Source: Lineus longissimus
Lineage: Eukaryota; Nemertea; Pilidiophora; Heteronemertea; Lineidae
DNA: 64,000 nt
Reading direction: 5' to 3'
Assembly: GCF_910592395.1 (NCBI RefSeq)
Contig: NC_088308.1
Location: 6,587,001-6,651,000, forward strand
A program made the position numbers and the translations under genes. A model generated the notes under the pieces. That model worked only from the letters and a program-made list of their open reading frames with translations, was not told where the DNA came from and did no database searches. Below, piece by piece: positions 1 through 14,140 of the stretch (its first letter is position 1; every line of letters begins with the position of its first letter).

Positions 1-847
1 AGTGATCCAGCTTTTTCGAATACCCTCCACAAGACAAAACACAATCTCGTCCGATTAATTACTTAATAGTATGCTGACACTGGCTACACCCTCGGCTAAT
101 CAGATATGCTATCAGTGACAATGATGACCAGTAGCGGTAATCATTATATTGCCCATGCGTGTTTCTAGACAGGGAGTATGGAAGGGACTGCCTATTTTTG
201 GGATAAAAGTGAATGCGATAAAATGTTATTGTAAGGAGTTAGGCTTACTAACTTTTACCTGTGGCCTTTTTAACGGGCTTTTTTTCAACGGTAGCCTTTT
301 ATACCGAAGCATTTTTACCTCCTCTTACTCATACATTCATACATTCAGACATTCAGACATTTATAACTTTTTCTTGATGTTATAGACTCCAAAAATACAC
401 AGCACTTAAAAGTCCTGCGTAAAGAACTATGGTAATGTACATGTAGTTTGTTTTTTTCTCAAAAATGCGATCTCTCCATTAAGATATACTGCCTCCAGTA
501 AATCGAGGTTCCATTCATGCACTAAATCGACGGCTTGATAATAAATCTTCGGAGGATTAACGGTTGCTCTCTCTGCCATTGCCACTGTCCCTGATTTTCT
601 CATGCCTATTAAGCTACTGAGAACTTTAATAATGTACCCTGCATGCACTGATACGTACATTGAGATGGGGGGGGGGGGGGTCATAGACGATTTCATGACA
701 CTGTTAGTGAACGGCTGGTAAAGCAAAGCAAGTTAGGTTGATTGGCTTTTCATGATCATCATGGGCTTGTTCTGAAAACATGAAAACAGGCTGATTTATT
801 TATCAGGAATATTTAGTGTTGTGCTGGCTTCAATCTGATATACCACC

Positions 848-1050
848 GATCCCAATGGCCTAGTGGTTACGGCGTCCCGTGAAAGGGAGGTGGAAATTTC
901 GAGCACTGTTGGTAGCTCTTCCCGATGCGGATGGTTGGTTAGCAGCCAACTAGTTGAATATAGGGGTACAAGCTGCGTTTCTGCCAGGTGCCTGGCGTTC
1001 TGAGATAGGGGTTAAGAAATAAAGAGTGCCTCATAGGCCTAAGCTGGCTC
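848..1050 (+). repeat. tRNA-derived SINE, family 1, copy A
   Basis: The head GATCCCAATGGCCTAGTGGTT resembles a pol III A box. A downstream block, TAGGGGTACAAGCTGCGTTTCTGCCAGGTGCCTGG (966-995), recurs at 17,230-17,262 in the same order. The B-box position is degraded. Confidence 0.55.
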
Positions 1051-1475
1051 TTTCATCGGTAGGTGATACCAAGAATTCATAAAGACTGAATTCTTACTGA
1101 TACTATATGGCAAACAAACTTTACTTTCACTGGCTGTGTCCTACCACACTATCATCAACAGTTTGACCCTGAGATTACTTATATCATAAACATTTCCTTC
1201 GATTTTAATTAAATTCCAAAGACTGTTTGCTTTTGGAAAATCTATTAGATATTGCGATGGTACTACATATGTAGGCTAGCTATTAAAGAATTGTTCTGAA
1301 AAGCCTGTTAGACTGCCGAAAGTGTGTCGTCTACGGTTTTGACAATTTTAATAACCTCGTTTCTCATAATCAAAAACATCCGATGTTAGTATGAACTGTA
1401 AGGCGAGAGAACAACTAGCTAGCTCCTTCTGAAATGCTTCACTGCGTAACAGTTGTAATTAGTTGTGTCGTACAG

Positions 1476-1711
1476 GAACATACTGAATGGATAACAAGTG
1501 TTGTTGGATTCGACAAACACGCGCTTCTATTGTTCTGAAGTAATAAGGAGAATTACAGCAAGCGAACATACTGAATGAATAACAAGTGTTGTTCGAATCG
1601 ACAAACACGCGCTTCTATTGTTCTGAAGTAATAAGGAGAATTACAGCAAGCGAACATACTGAATGAATAACAAGTGTTGTTCGAATTGACATACGCGCTT
1701 CTATTGTTCTG
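1476..1711 (+). repeat. 88-bp tandem repeat, about 2.7 copies
   Basis: Units start GAACATACTGAATG at 1476, 1564 and 1652. The two full units and the partial third are more than 90% identical by eye. The last copy lacks a few bases (GACATACGCG instead of GACAAACACGCG). Confidence 0.9.
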
Positions 1712-4077
1712 TTGCAACTTCGAGCTGGTAACAGAATCTAGCCTCAATATATTCTTTTACACGGTGATCAACTTTGCCCCTGTAACTACACTTTTAAAAC
1801 TAATTAGTAAAAAGAACTATTTTAGTTGTTTTTAACTATAAAATAAAAAATCTTGACCATTTCAATGGTTATTTTTACTCCTTTTATAGCTAGAACGACT
1901 AATTAATGGTCAGTTCGAAAACTATTTTTCAGTACTGATTTCACAGTTGGTGCGATAGGAACTACCAGAATAGTTGTTTTGCTAATCATCTGAAGGTTTA
2001 CACGCACAACACAGTACATTGCCTATGGTATTAAAAAGGGGAATTCAAAATTGCAAGTAACTTCGTGACTGCAGTAATAAAATTATTCAATCCCAACTTC
2101 ATATTTCAGAAGCTCTATCGTGATGTCAAAAGTCATTTCGGTTGCTATGGTTATACTTGTTGTGTATTCAGTAAAAAATGTCTTCCCAGCCGAGTTCTGA
2201 AGGAGATGCAATTACGTCGTTTCAAACCTTGATGGCAATCTTGAACATGATGAAGATATTAAAGAGCACACTTAAGGACAGGTTCGTTGGGATTTATTGT
2301 TGACTTGTATCAAGAGGCTGCTTCTTATTCATGATAACCAAATGAAAGTATCTTCATTTTGATTCAATGAATAAGAATATATGTATATAACTTTTCGATC
2401 GCATGATTTCACATTATTTCGTCAATGGCCTGATACGCTGTATGTGGACATGTCATCGTTTGTCCAATATGTTAGACGCAGGTGATAGCGAATATAATTA
2501 CCAATGGGGAACATTTGAAATAGATAAAACTGCCCTTGTAAGTGCTCGAATAAAGGGAATAGTAGCAAATCAAGGCTGTAGTTTTGTATGAAATATTAAT
2601 CAAGCACCAACTGAATGTTGGAGACGTATATATTGAGTTTTGGTGTTGGATATGCTGGAATATTTGTTTTCACTCCCTCTTCGAAAATATTTGTTCAAAG
2701 TTCGAGTGCTCCTCTTTCATAGAGTGCACTGCAATGATTCAAGGTTATGAATGTTTCAATAATCACTAAGTAAATTGCCTAAAAAGTTATGAGGCAGTTT
2801 CGGCCATCTCCATGTTTGCCAGTGTTGGCTCTCCCGACCAAAAAGCAGTTGTGTGCCTGAAGCAAGCGTGTTAAAAGAATATACTACACAGAATGAACAG
2901 TACTATGCAAAATATAATGTATAAAATGAGAATTGTTACAGATTTTTCCATTTTGTACAATAACCCTATTTCACGTGTATTACCCTCATTATCGAAGTCA
3001 TCGCCAAGAACCAAATGTAGCTTGAATTTTTTTCAACATGGCACGAACATTACAGCGCATTCAATCAGATTCACTGCATCAAGAAGCTGAATTCAATCCG
3101 TTACGGATTCGCTGTTAATGGGTCTGATATCGAAGGAAAAAGCATTCTAACTTCATTTTAATTCAAGTGCTTTGAAGTATGATAAAATAATTTCCTTCTT
3201 GAAGATCAGGGCGTTTAATTGCCTCAGCTATATGGACGAAATAAGCAGTTAAGTTGAACATGCGCCTACGACGAGCTATAACAATCTGAAAACATGGTAA
3301 TACTATTTGGTACGAAACACTTTTAGTACCCGTAAATAGTGCATTAAGGTCGCTGTTGGAAAAGTAAGTGGTAACCTCATTTCAATTAAAGTGGCTTTTG
3401 AACTGCTAAAAATAAGTTTCCGAATACACATCGGTCGGTGCATTGTCTCCCCTAGCACAATCGGTGAAATAAGCAAACAAAGAAGGGTAAATAGGTAAAT
3501 ACTTCACGCATACACTTCAGCGTGCAACCTGCTAGTTATACTATTTGCTGTTAAACACTAACATAATGGATAACAGTATGCATTGCCAGTGCAATTAGCT
3601 CCCCGATGGAGTCATTAATCAGTCTTCACGTTCTGGCATGTTCTGACGGGGACTTGGGTTAATTTTGGAGTTTATGATAGTACTGGCGGTACATGAAATT
3701 GTTCTCATAATTTGCGTAGGAAATCTTTCTTTCGGCAAAAAGATCAACAGGTGATTAGTTCAAGATAGATGCACCCTGGCCAAAAGACTGACTTCAGGCG
3801 TGATTAAGCGTAACTAGTGTAACCCTCACGTATACGTATAGCCGCGTTTTACTGCGTAAGTGTTTTCACCATGGTATCATTGGCCTTCTGAATTCGTCGC
3901 TGAAGAGACTGTCGAGTCATTTCCCAGGTCCGAAGTCCCGATAAGATGCTTGATCCAATAGTCTTAGTTAACATACTTTCAATTATCTTATTCAGTTTCG
4001 TATGAATGTACATGTACATGCAAAAGACAAGACCAATATCGAAACTGAATAATTGTATTTAGGGCCTACTGGTGACT
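1712..4077. other. Intergenic, nothing recognised
   Basis: AT-rich single-copy-looking sequence with only short unconvincing reading frames on both strands. A poly-G run (667-680) lies further left, before the first SINE. Confidence 0.5.
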
Positions 4078-4319
4078 CATCGACGCTCCAATCCATTAAG
4101 GGCACCACTATTTTTGCTAGAACTTGAAATCCTAAAGCAATCAGATCTCTTCAAAAATGAAGTAAAAGCCCACTTGAAATATGGGAGACTGTTCTCTGGA
4201 CACAAAACTAGACTCCTGCCCTTGAAATTGGCAATCACTTCGATTTGAAAGAGTTCTAAATGCTTTATTTCAAGTTTTCGCCAAAATGATGGTGCCTATG
4301 GTCGACTGGGGCGTCGATG
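4078..4319. mobile_element. MITE-like inverted-repeat element, 242 bp
   Basis: The ends read CATCGACGCTCCA and, reverse-complemented, CATCGACGCCCCA. The inverted arms extend about 85 bases inward (GGGCACCA, AACTTGAAAT, AGAtCTCTTC shared) at roughly 80% identity. There is no coding capacity. A target duplication is not obvious. Confidence 0.65.
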
Positions 4320-7239
4320 TTTTAGTAGCTGCATTATATCAGCTGCGATAATAGTGACGTCTTCGACTGGGAGCTACTTTGATCAGACATCGCCAAATCT
4401 AACTTCCACGCAGCTGCATATGCAATAATGCTATCAAGAAATGATAAAAAACACATGGTCATCGCCCACAATCATTGTATTTTCAGAAAATTATGATTAC
4501 TCATCTCGCGATTTCGCGATTTCTCATCTCGCGGTTTTCCTGAATCAAATTCGGATGCGGGCCAGCTGTGCGAAAGAGCTCAAGGACCGATTCCATTAGG
4601 GGGTTTTGCCGCTGCGACCGGCAGCGTGTCTTGTCTCGTATAATCAAAAGCAGACGCTAGTGCGGTTGAGGCCTTTAGCGATACTTCCATTTTCCTGACA
4701 AACGCGTTGTGCAGCCACTTGGGCCGAGATTAGTTTTGTCGCAGCGACAGGGCGTCATAAATAGAATTGAGCCTTTGCGCCTGTTGCTGATTCGGTAAAC
4801 CTGTCCAAGTGACTCAATATCACGATGATTGGTGTCCTCAGTAAGTATTACTCAACAGACACATTTACTAGGGAAACTGTTTGATTAATGTTCAGGGCGC
4901 CGCCTGATATTGGCATTATATAAGGGAACGATGTCATGGACATTACAGGGTGTCACAAAACCTGTATCGCTTCAATAGAGTTACGTGGTCAAGCAATCTA
5001 AACGCCAAATGTTTTATTTCTAGCATTCAAGTACATTAGCTACCGGTCTTTTCTAATAACACTGTAAAATCAGAGAAGAATACTATACACATGTACATGT
5101 ATCATCGTGTTCTAGGCAGTAACCGACATGCTTGTCGATAGGTCGAACATCACATCACCGTTCTTGCCACAAGGAGCAACTAAAACCGCGGAGGGCATTG
5201 ACTGCCAAGATTCAGCAAAACCTGCAACTGACAGCATGACAACTATGTTATGGATGAGATAAAGACGCCTCTTAATCTGATTCAAGGAAGATGTATTACT
5301 CAGGTCCCGGGAGGCTAACCACTCGCAGCATGACGACTATGATTATTGCGACAGGCAATCTGGCGGCGGAATGTGGTTTCAAATAAAGCTGGCGGTATCA
5401 GGATTTGTGACTTTGATGAGATTCTGGATAGAACTTGAACGACTCTTTTTAATTGACCGATTTTTTTAGAAGATATAGCGGTAGTGGCAAATAGGTTTAA
5501 ATAGTCCACCAAATATTTCCGTACACGAATCCATATCAGATCCGCAAAATTTGAGAGTTATAATGAAATTGCCACCCAATTTGCATATTTTTTTCTCCTT
5601 TCGGACCTGCCTCGAAAATATTCTTAAATACCTTAAATCACAAAGCTTGGCGCTTTCAAAATATACAATAAATGGTGGCCTGTTTAAACATGCTTCAACC
5701 ACTGAAGGAAAGCGCATGAAGTGTTTGCTTCACTTTACTCCCAGGAAGCATCCGTTTTGCACGGAATTGCCTGTCAACGGGAAAATTTAATCTGTTTCGT
5801 TGATGAAAATGACAACCTTAAACCCTGTTTCAACAGATAAAAATCTATAAAGTGCTTTATCATATTCTGTTGTAAGCCGCATAGTACCATTTGGGCCTGA
5901 GGAAGATGCATGAAGCGGGATTATTCCCGGATCTCCTTATACAAGCAAATGCCAACCGTTACTTCATCATGATCATTGTCACATCCAAGTATCGGTGTAT
6001 GGATTTTTTATTCATCAAAAAAGCACTCGAAAATGTCAATGCTGCCATCATATTACCACTGGTACTATGAGATACTACAGTGACAAGGCACTAACAAGCT
6101 ATCATAGGATGCAATGATGTTATGCCAAGAGCAAGGAAGCAATCGTTATGACATTGAAGGGAGATTAATAACCCATAGAGTGATGTCAACAGAGTCGTTT
6201 CATATCCTAAAGCCTGGTATCACATCAAAGGCAAAGGTTAGTATTCCGTTGTATGCTGAGACATCAAACAAGCCATTATACTCAAAGTGTCAGGTTTAAA
6301 TCAAAATTGCAAAAATGAAGATTTTAAAAGGCGAATACAGCTTTTTTAGGAGCCCGTACTCGAATGGTTTCGAAGTCTTTAAGGTCATACCACCATTTCT
6401 TAATGTTAAAGTGCATGTTTACTTTGAAAATATAACATTTCACCAGGAAACTCTTCAGACTTTTTTGCTGAATGAAAAGTTCGCCGTCGGCAAACTGCAT
6501 TATATTGATGGAAAATTTCTCCGAAATGCTACACCAGTTACAACCCGATGTTTTTTTTTAATGGAAAATAATTACATTAATGTCGCCGAAAAAATAAATT
6601 TCACAAATGGAGACACCTGATATGGTTAGCTATTCATATCACGACAGGTGTTAAATTAGATGTGTACCCAATAGTCTCACAGATGGCAGCACAGAGGGCA
6701 AACAAGACGATCGGTCATGTTTTCATGTAAATGTCTATATTCACATTCGATATCGTCAACTTCTCGGACGGTCAGGGTCACATCATACATGTCGCATGTG
6801 ACAGCAGCAAAAAGGCCCTACCATCGGGTTCAAGAAATCCTATAAAGACACCCACATTTACTGAAATAAAGTTTGTAGTTTTGCATTGTGAACCTGATAT
6901 AAGATTTAAAGTTGTTTTTAGGATCAAATTCTCAAAATAAAATTGAACAATTTCATGATATTACTATTAAACAAAATAATCTGTTCCACGAACGCGTTTG
7001 CGGAAACTGACCTTTATTTTATACAAAGATGACTAGGCCTACTGAAGCTAATTTTTACTGTTGATATATCTTAGTTTCAATCTCAATGGAACGTAATCGA
7101 GATCTATTGCCGCCTCATTTCTCTCCCACTGTCAGAACAAGTTAAAGTGATCGCAGTTTAATCTTCTTTCGGCGCTGTGTCGCGAATGATATATTGCCGC
7201 AACCGGATACAAACAATACAGTATAAAGGCTAAGTGATA

Positions 7240-7320
7240 TGTTTGCCATACTAATCACATGTTGAAAGCAGTAGATTTAATCCGCGTCGCACGCATGAAA
7301 GGTATCAATTATGGTAAAGC
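7240..7320 (+). repeat. Dispersed direct repeat, copy 1
   Basis: GATATGTTTGCCATACTAATCACATGTTGAAAG and the following ~45 bases recur at 8245-8332 with small differences, about 1 kb downstream in the same orientation. The source element is not recognised. Confidence 0.6.
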
Positions 7321-8244
7321 CACTACAGTCTCCTGACTGTGGTAATGGAAGTCTGAAGAAAAATGAGGTGCACGATCGCAGAACAAATAGCTAAAGATTA
7401 AGTTAAGATACCTGGGCTACAGCGTCGCATATGAGAATTAAGCCCGCGATAAAATTCAAAAAGAGGCTTTGCTTTTTTATTCGTGACAGCTCTGAAGCAG
7501 TGTAAAAACGCTGTTATGGTTATTTGTACTCATATTCATATAAAAGTTACATTCTTCCAGGAAAGCGTTTGCTCTTAAACCAGATTTATTGAGGGGGGGG
7601 GGGGAGAGGGGATAAGATCCCTTAGAGCGAAACCAATGATACGTCTTTATATAACATATTACAAGCAGTTCAGACCCGCCGATAGTTCGTTCCAACTATA
7701 TGCCCGCTCGAACGATCTCCAAATAAGAGCGAAACTTCATATCTAAGTTATGGATCAAGTAGCCACTGCTTCTAATTACTGATGCTAGAGATGCGTGTGC
7801 AGCCCTGCTGTGCATGTAAATGTAGATATCTAACGTCATAATGCTATTAATAGAAGATGATAGACAAGAAATTACTTTTTAACGATTGTTTATGGTACAT
7901 ACTTCATACATTTCCATATCTTATTGGAGCAACGTCCGTAATAACGTGAATGTAATGACCTGGCTCGCTCTCGTTTCCAATTGCTTGTTATTTGTTTAAC
8001 TGATTGCTGGTCAAATGATATTAATGTCAATGATGAACTATCTGAAAATGAAACGAGTCCAGCATTGCAATAACTATCTACATGAATTCAACATAACAAT
8101 AGAAACGACCAGTACCACTGATGATGAATTTCGCCTGAATTGGAATAAGGAGAAAGAACCACTTGGAAGTTTACAAATCGAGGCTAAACAAATCAACAAC
8201 CTGATTGATATTCGCGTCAAAATGTTCGAGTCCGCTTTCAAAGC

Positions 8245-8332
8245 TGCGATATGTTTGCCTTACTAATCACATGTTGAAAGAGTTAGATTTGATACAAGTC
8301 GCGCGCATGAAAGGCATGATCAATTACCCCGA
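8245..8332 (+). repeat. Dispersed direct repeat, copy 2
   Basis: Second copy of the sequence at 7240-7320, with shared words ATATGTTTGCC, ACTAATCACATGTTGAAAG and GCGCATGAAAGGCAT. Confidence 0.6.
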
Positions 8333-11300
8333 AGCCGCTCAGGGCTCTGGGGCCTCGTAGTGGAGGTAATATACGTTCTGCCAAAATGGACACCAGGCGC
8401 AGAGCGGGAAAAAAATGACCGTATTAGATGAATAATTGGACAGGTCTGTCATGTGAGGACTTAAGTAAACATGATAGACTCAACCTCCGATCCTAATGGA
8501 ACGTCTAAAGATATTTAACTGTCTACGCTGCAGACATAGCGATGACTTTGCCAGGATCGGTGAAGATCATGAGATGGATCTGCGGCCAAATTGTTTCTGT
8601 TAGCAACACTGTTAATCAAGTTCTTCTGGTACATTACATGTACATTCAACCATGTCACATTGCATTCAAACGAATCATTGGCGATTGTGGACCAGATACA
8701 ACACAACATTTGATTTTTATTGGACTCAACTGGGGCGTTATACAATGTGCAAAGTGTAACCGATGCACACATTAAAGAAGAATTTCCTACAAGCGTAATG
8801 ATACCGTTATAGTGAGAGAATATTGTATGTCTGCAGTCCTACCTTATCATTACTGGCATTGTAGAATGATTGCCGAGACAACTCACCTGTTTCAAAAGAA
8901 AAGGAAAGGAAAGCACTGGTTAGTTATTTGATAAATGTATTCGTAGAAAGGAGCAAGTAACCATCAAATTTTACTGACTTTTATATTGTCATTATCATGA
9001 GATGAATGGCATTGTTCCATGTTGCGAGATTGTTGTTCTTCTTCATGTTCTTGTTTGACGTAACAACAACAATGGCTCCAGGAAATTCCTTGACCCCTTT
9101 CCTCTAGCATTTCAAACATTTTAAATTGCCCCAGAGTAATTTTTTCGTGAACCCAGTTCTTTCCCATTCTTGGCGAACAGTTAATATATAAGCGTCGACG
9201 CATCGATGCTTTGATTGCTACAACGCTGAAGTAATATTTCACTGTTTGAATCAGTACATCAATTCAAACATCAGAAAATGAGCTCAATGCAGTGTACAGT
9301 AAAAGCAATGAAAATCGGTTGCACGATCAAGAATGGTCTTTAGCGTTACACTGACAAATAAAGATGACAACATCACGTTTTCATAAACTGACCAGAAAAC
9401 GGCAACCGACAAAACCCCCATTATAAAACACACTGCAGTCGTCCTCTCTATGATGAATACTCACCAATACAAGAGCTAACAAATTTACCAAAATCAAAAT
9501 GTTTAAGTCGTTCACATTCTGTTATATTTTCGGAAAGCGCTGCGTGTAAACCTCACACCCGCCTACACACTATCATTAATATCAATAAAAGAGTGGAAGT
9601 GCAGGTTTGAAAGTCAGCACAAGAGCCGCCAAGTGTACTCAGCTCAGCTTTACATGTAGGCTGTTAATGTAGTTTATTGATGTGATTCCGGGTAGACATA
9701 GTTCAGTCAATTCAAAACAAAATCCAGAGTGTTTCAACAACATTTTTCAAAATGGTGTTTGCCCCGTCTGTCTCATTACCATTTCAAACACTTCAGCAAT
9801 TAGCGACAAGAGTTGTGTTAACCCGCGTAATCTCAACGTAATAAAGCCAGTTTAGTGGTGATGGTGGTGATGCCGAGGGGGGGGGGTGCTGTTTTACCTG
9901 CATTTAGTTATTTGTTATTACACGCTTCTAAAACTTGCTGACACAGCACATGGACATTTCATCGATCTTGAGATGAGACTTGCGAGAAATACAAAAACCT
10001 ACATACTGTACAAATTGATATAGGCTTGAGTAGCTGTCGCGCGAAATCAGATATAGCCTGGATTTTTATTCATTACATGGTATATATTGTACATACCCAA
10101 GGCGATTTTATTTGGAAGGCCTGCCTGATAATTATCACCGTGTGCCCGTCCAGTCGTTTATGTAATACACCAGCCCACTCTCTAATAGATTCAGTGATGG
10201 CTATAGACCCGTCCACCAGAGGCTCATTTGGCAAATGGATTTCTGCTAGACCATGTATTAATAGTATTTCCCCCTGGCCTTCCCAAAAGAATATGGTGAT
10301 GACGAATTGTCACGAGGATTCACACCAGCTATGAGCAGCGGCTGTGGTATTTATTGTGACAATTTCTTTGTTCGATCCTGCAGCTACATTCAGTGTGGTT
10401 ACCGAGGAAATCATAGCAACATCTGATCTGTCTGGTAGAACAATTCGTTGTCTAAGCGCTTTCGGCAACTCCAAAGGATCGTTTGAAGCTTCAATTAAAA
10501 TTTAGAATAGAATAATCGCTATGTGTAAAACAACTTAATTACAAAACGACTATCGAACTTCTTGGAGGCAGTGCATGTTATTTCAGCGTCACGATTCTTG
10601 TGATTAATATATTGGTTTCTTCTTAAATCAACGGTTTGGAACAGATTCGTCTGGTGTTCCCTGTACAATGGATTGTAATACGCGCCGTATGGACTAACTT
10701 GTATGTAACAGCTAAAAAAACTGTATCTCCTCTGTTGAGGGCGCGTTTGGCATATAGTAAGATTACGTACTTTCAATGAAGTTGAGCTGGGCAGGCCCAC
10801 GTATTCATACCCTTAAGAATGTGCGCTCGTTGGTGAATTTACTTTATCAGTGCCCATCTAGTACCTTGGACAATATGAGGTGCATTTCTTATTTAAACGT
10901 GGGGAAAATCATGCCTGAAGAATCTTTTTACCAGATGTACACAACGTCATTTCGTTGGAAGACTTTTAACATGACAGCTTTTTAAACATCACTGCAAAAG
11001 AAAATTCGTCTACTTCCAGGACAGGCCAGCGGAGGTGGAAGAGCTTGCTGATTCCGGTCAAAATAAGGAACTGATTCTCCAGGGTGAAACCCAACAATAA
11101 TTGAATATGCGTTTTGTCTTCTCTTGGCAACCTATATACATGTACAGCGTAACTCAATACAAACTCGACTTCATCTTGGCAGTACCAATCACGAAGAGGA
11201 AATTACATTTCGCACCTGGCGAGGCTCGCACATTCGTTGAAGGAGTTATCTCACGACAACTCCACGGAACTCGCTCTGGAATAAACGCTGGTCTGCTCAT

Positions 11301-13624
11301 GCGATTTACATCGATTGCGTCACATCGGTTGCTGTTGTCGAAGGGCCGCAAAATTTCTCTGTCCATTAACGGAATTTCTCTCCCAGCGGATTCAAACCGT
11401 TTCATCACGAGACCTAGCCGTTATTTATTCCAAATTAATAAATGTTATACACTGTAGTCAGTAAACAATATAATGGTAGCAATGTGTCCTTATGTCTCCT
11501 TGAGTTAAAAGGTTTGGAGAACACTTTGCGTACATTCGAGAAATAAAGTTCTCTGGAAGCGTTCCTTGGGGAAGGAAAAGCTGAGGTTTGAGACGCAACT
11601 GACCATGTCATGTATTAAAAGCGAACTGGGAGATATAGGAGTGAAACTAAACGCCAGGCCAATTCACATCCAGAGAGTTGGCAATCATGAAAAAATGGCG
11701 AAGACTGATGCAAGGGCTTTGGGTTTGTAAGGTTTACAGGTGACGCGCAAGAGAGTTACCTTGGTAACTGAATATGATATCATCATTTGTTAGGCCCTTT
11801 ATAGTTGAGCCAATAAGGGAATCATTATCGCTAGAATATTTATCAAATAACACTCTCCTTTCGGAATGATATGACAAATTGATGGTGTTTTTTTTCACAA
11901 TTGGCCCATTAGAAGCTTTCACGCAGTGGCATGTGTCGGTGCGCTTTTTCTTGTCAAAAATGCAACATTTGAAGTCATGTCACTGTGTTTTCGGGGGATA
12001 GCAAATCCTACAAGGTTCTGTTTTAAAAGTGCCACCAGCACGCGACAATTTTCCCAGCGACGAGCGATAAAAAAACATGTCCGCGACAGCAAACACAAAG
12101 TGAAGTTGTCATCCCCGGGATGTTTATCCCATCCTATATGTAGCAAAATAAACTTGCGCATGAGTAGGTATGTTTGTATTGGTGGTCATTATGTTATTTA
12201 CTACATTATGGTCAATATGGCCACCATCCTAATTTAGTTTCAGAATGCAAATAGCAGTAGTGGTAAGAGACGTATTGACCTTGTGTTGGGTGAACTGTCT
12301 ATATTTGAATAGCGACATGATTATTCCAGTGTGAGCACGTTATTTTAGATGCGGACCCTACTTAATTAAATACAGCGATCGGATCGGAAGTTTATTGGTC
12401 CCAGAACTTTTCCGGCACTGCGAGGGCTGTCGTCGGGCCCTGAAGCGAAAGCGCAATTACCTCATTGCTGAAGAACTCAGACCTGATAATTTACGACCAT
12501 TCCTGTCTTTGTTTGCTTAGTATCGATCAACAAGGTGCTGACTGTGAGTAAGAGAGGTCAATCTGGGCTAAGCATCTGATCAAAGCGAAATGGCACCCGG
12601 GTGACCAATGCAGAAGGCAATGTCTAGTGGCGCACTGCCGTTAACATGGTTGATGAGCTTTGGGAGTTATTTCAGATGCGTAAATGGCTATACGGCCAGA
12701 CAGATGAATAACATGCAGATACCAAACATTGATGAGTTGGGCTTATTTGACCAGATTGGCAATTAGCACAAGGAGTTCCGAAGTCAAATAATGACTAGAA
12801 ATGGGAATGTGCGAGGCGACTTTTTTGTACTTCATTATCAATGTTTAAAAAATTTAAGCTCCACCCAATTAACAAACAGCTCTTGGTGATTGACAACCAA
12901 TACAGACAGTCAAGTATCAATTTCTATCCTAAAACACCTCGAATATATCAAATACGCAAATACTGGCATACCACTTTATCATATGTGTATGAATGAGCGA
13001 ATACGTGGCGTTGCATAATTGACAGCCATTTCAAATATAGAAACACTTGCCTGTTTCCAATGCCTCAGTTGCTAACTGATTTTTGACGAGTGTGCTTTCA
13101 TCACTAAGGCCACTCACTTTATTGACTTTATCACGAATGACAACAATATCGACATGGTGATTTATATTCTGCAAATTGCTATAAGTGTCCCGGCCATGAA
13201 AATAAATAAGGACTCTGGTCGTTTTATCCTTGCTACCATTATTAATCAATTCATCCTGGTGTGACATTGATGTTCAACAACATTAAACTGTCAATAACCA
13301 AGGTAAAACAAATAAAGTTACATGTTTGACATTATATTTGAAAATACAATGTTATGTTATGTACATGGTGTACGGTCGACATCAGTTGCCAAAGCTTTTC
13401 ATGAATTTTTGATCAGCGCAACTCAGACAATACACCATTGTACTGTCGGGTGTTGTTTCCACTACATGTAAATGAAACGTTGCCCACACTACCAGTTTTG
13501 GTCGCCTCGACGGAAGCAAGGGGTTATGTTTATATGACGTTTGATACAATGCCGTGTACACTTGTCCTTAGTTCGCGAACTGAAAATATGACCCTTGAGG
13601 GATGAAATAAACGACGAGGGCTGT

Positions 13625-13860
13625 CGGAGAAGGAAGCGTAGTGGTAACATCAGCGCCTGTTACCTCTGAGGTCCCGGGTTCGATTCTCGGTCGGTCACGA
13701 CACGCTCGAGTGAGAGAGAGGGCGACTCTCTTCGACAGCGTAGGTTTCTCCGGCGTCTCCGGTTTCCTCCTACTTACATTACAAGCACCAAATTTGGTTA
13801 TAGAGCTATAAATGGCCTGGTTGACGCTCGGCTCTCAGCTCAATTTTTTTTAAACACGAC
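13625..13860 (+). repeat. tRNA-derived SINE, family 2, copy A
   Basis: The A-box-like head AGCGTAGTGGTAACATC is followed by a perfect B-box-like GGGTTCGATTC. Then comes a central domain with GACAGCGTAGGTTTCTCC and CTACTTACATTACAAGCACC, and a T-rich end near 13,850. The central domain is shared with the copy at 62,813-62,958. Confidence 0.7.
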
Positions 13861-14040
13861 GATCTGGTCAATGCCTACACACATAGATTGATGTGACTAC
13901 GTGATTGTAAACATAATCTTTTGTTAAAATGATGTTAACGTTCACATCGGACTGCAATTAGTGCCACTTAAACACCGCACAGAGATACAATACACAGGGG
14001 AAGCTACTGGTATCAACCGGCGAGAATAACGACCGTGTTA

Positions 14041-14140
14041 CTTAGCGCTAATGGTTAGTGCGTGGGGAATACTGTCATAGAAAACCCAGAGGAACTTAAT
14101 GCTTTTATCGGGTTCGATTCCATATCGAGATATCACATCG
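14041..14140 (+). repeat. tRNA-like SINE remnant
   Basis: The A-box-like GCGCTAATGGTTAGTGCG and the B-box-like GGGTTCGATTCC are both present. They are spaced about 70 bases apart, wider than in a real tRNA. Confidence 0.45.

Larger units (their letters stand above)
4320..13620. other. Gene-poor stretch
   Basis: Apart from the two-copy direct repeat (7240 and 8245), G-runs near 7593 and 9879 and a speculative two-exon frame at 4825-5270, I see no feature. Open frames up to 118 codons occur but resemble no family and lack codon bias. Confidence 0.5.

Noticed and set aside
11101-11457. 118-codon plus-strand frame, with an 84-codon minus-strand frame over the same bases
   Set aside because: Slightly GC-richer than its surroundings, but neither translation resembles a known family and no splice signals support an exon.
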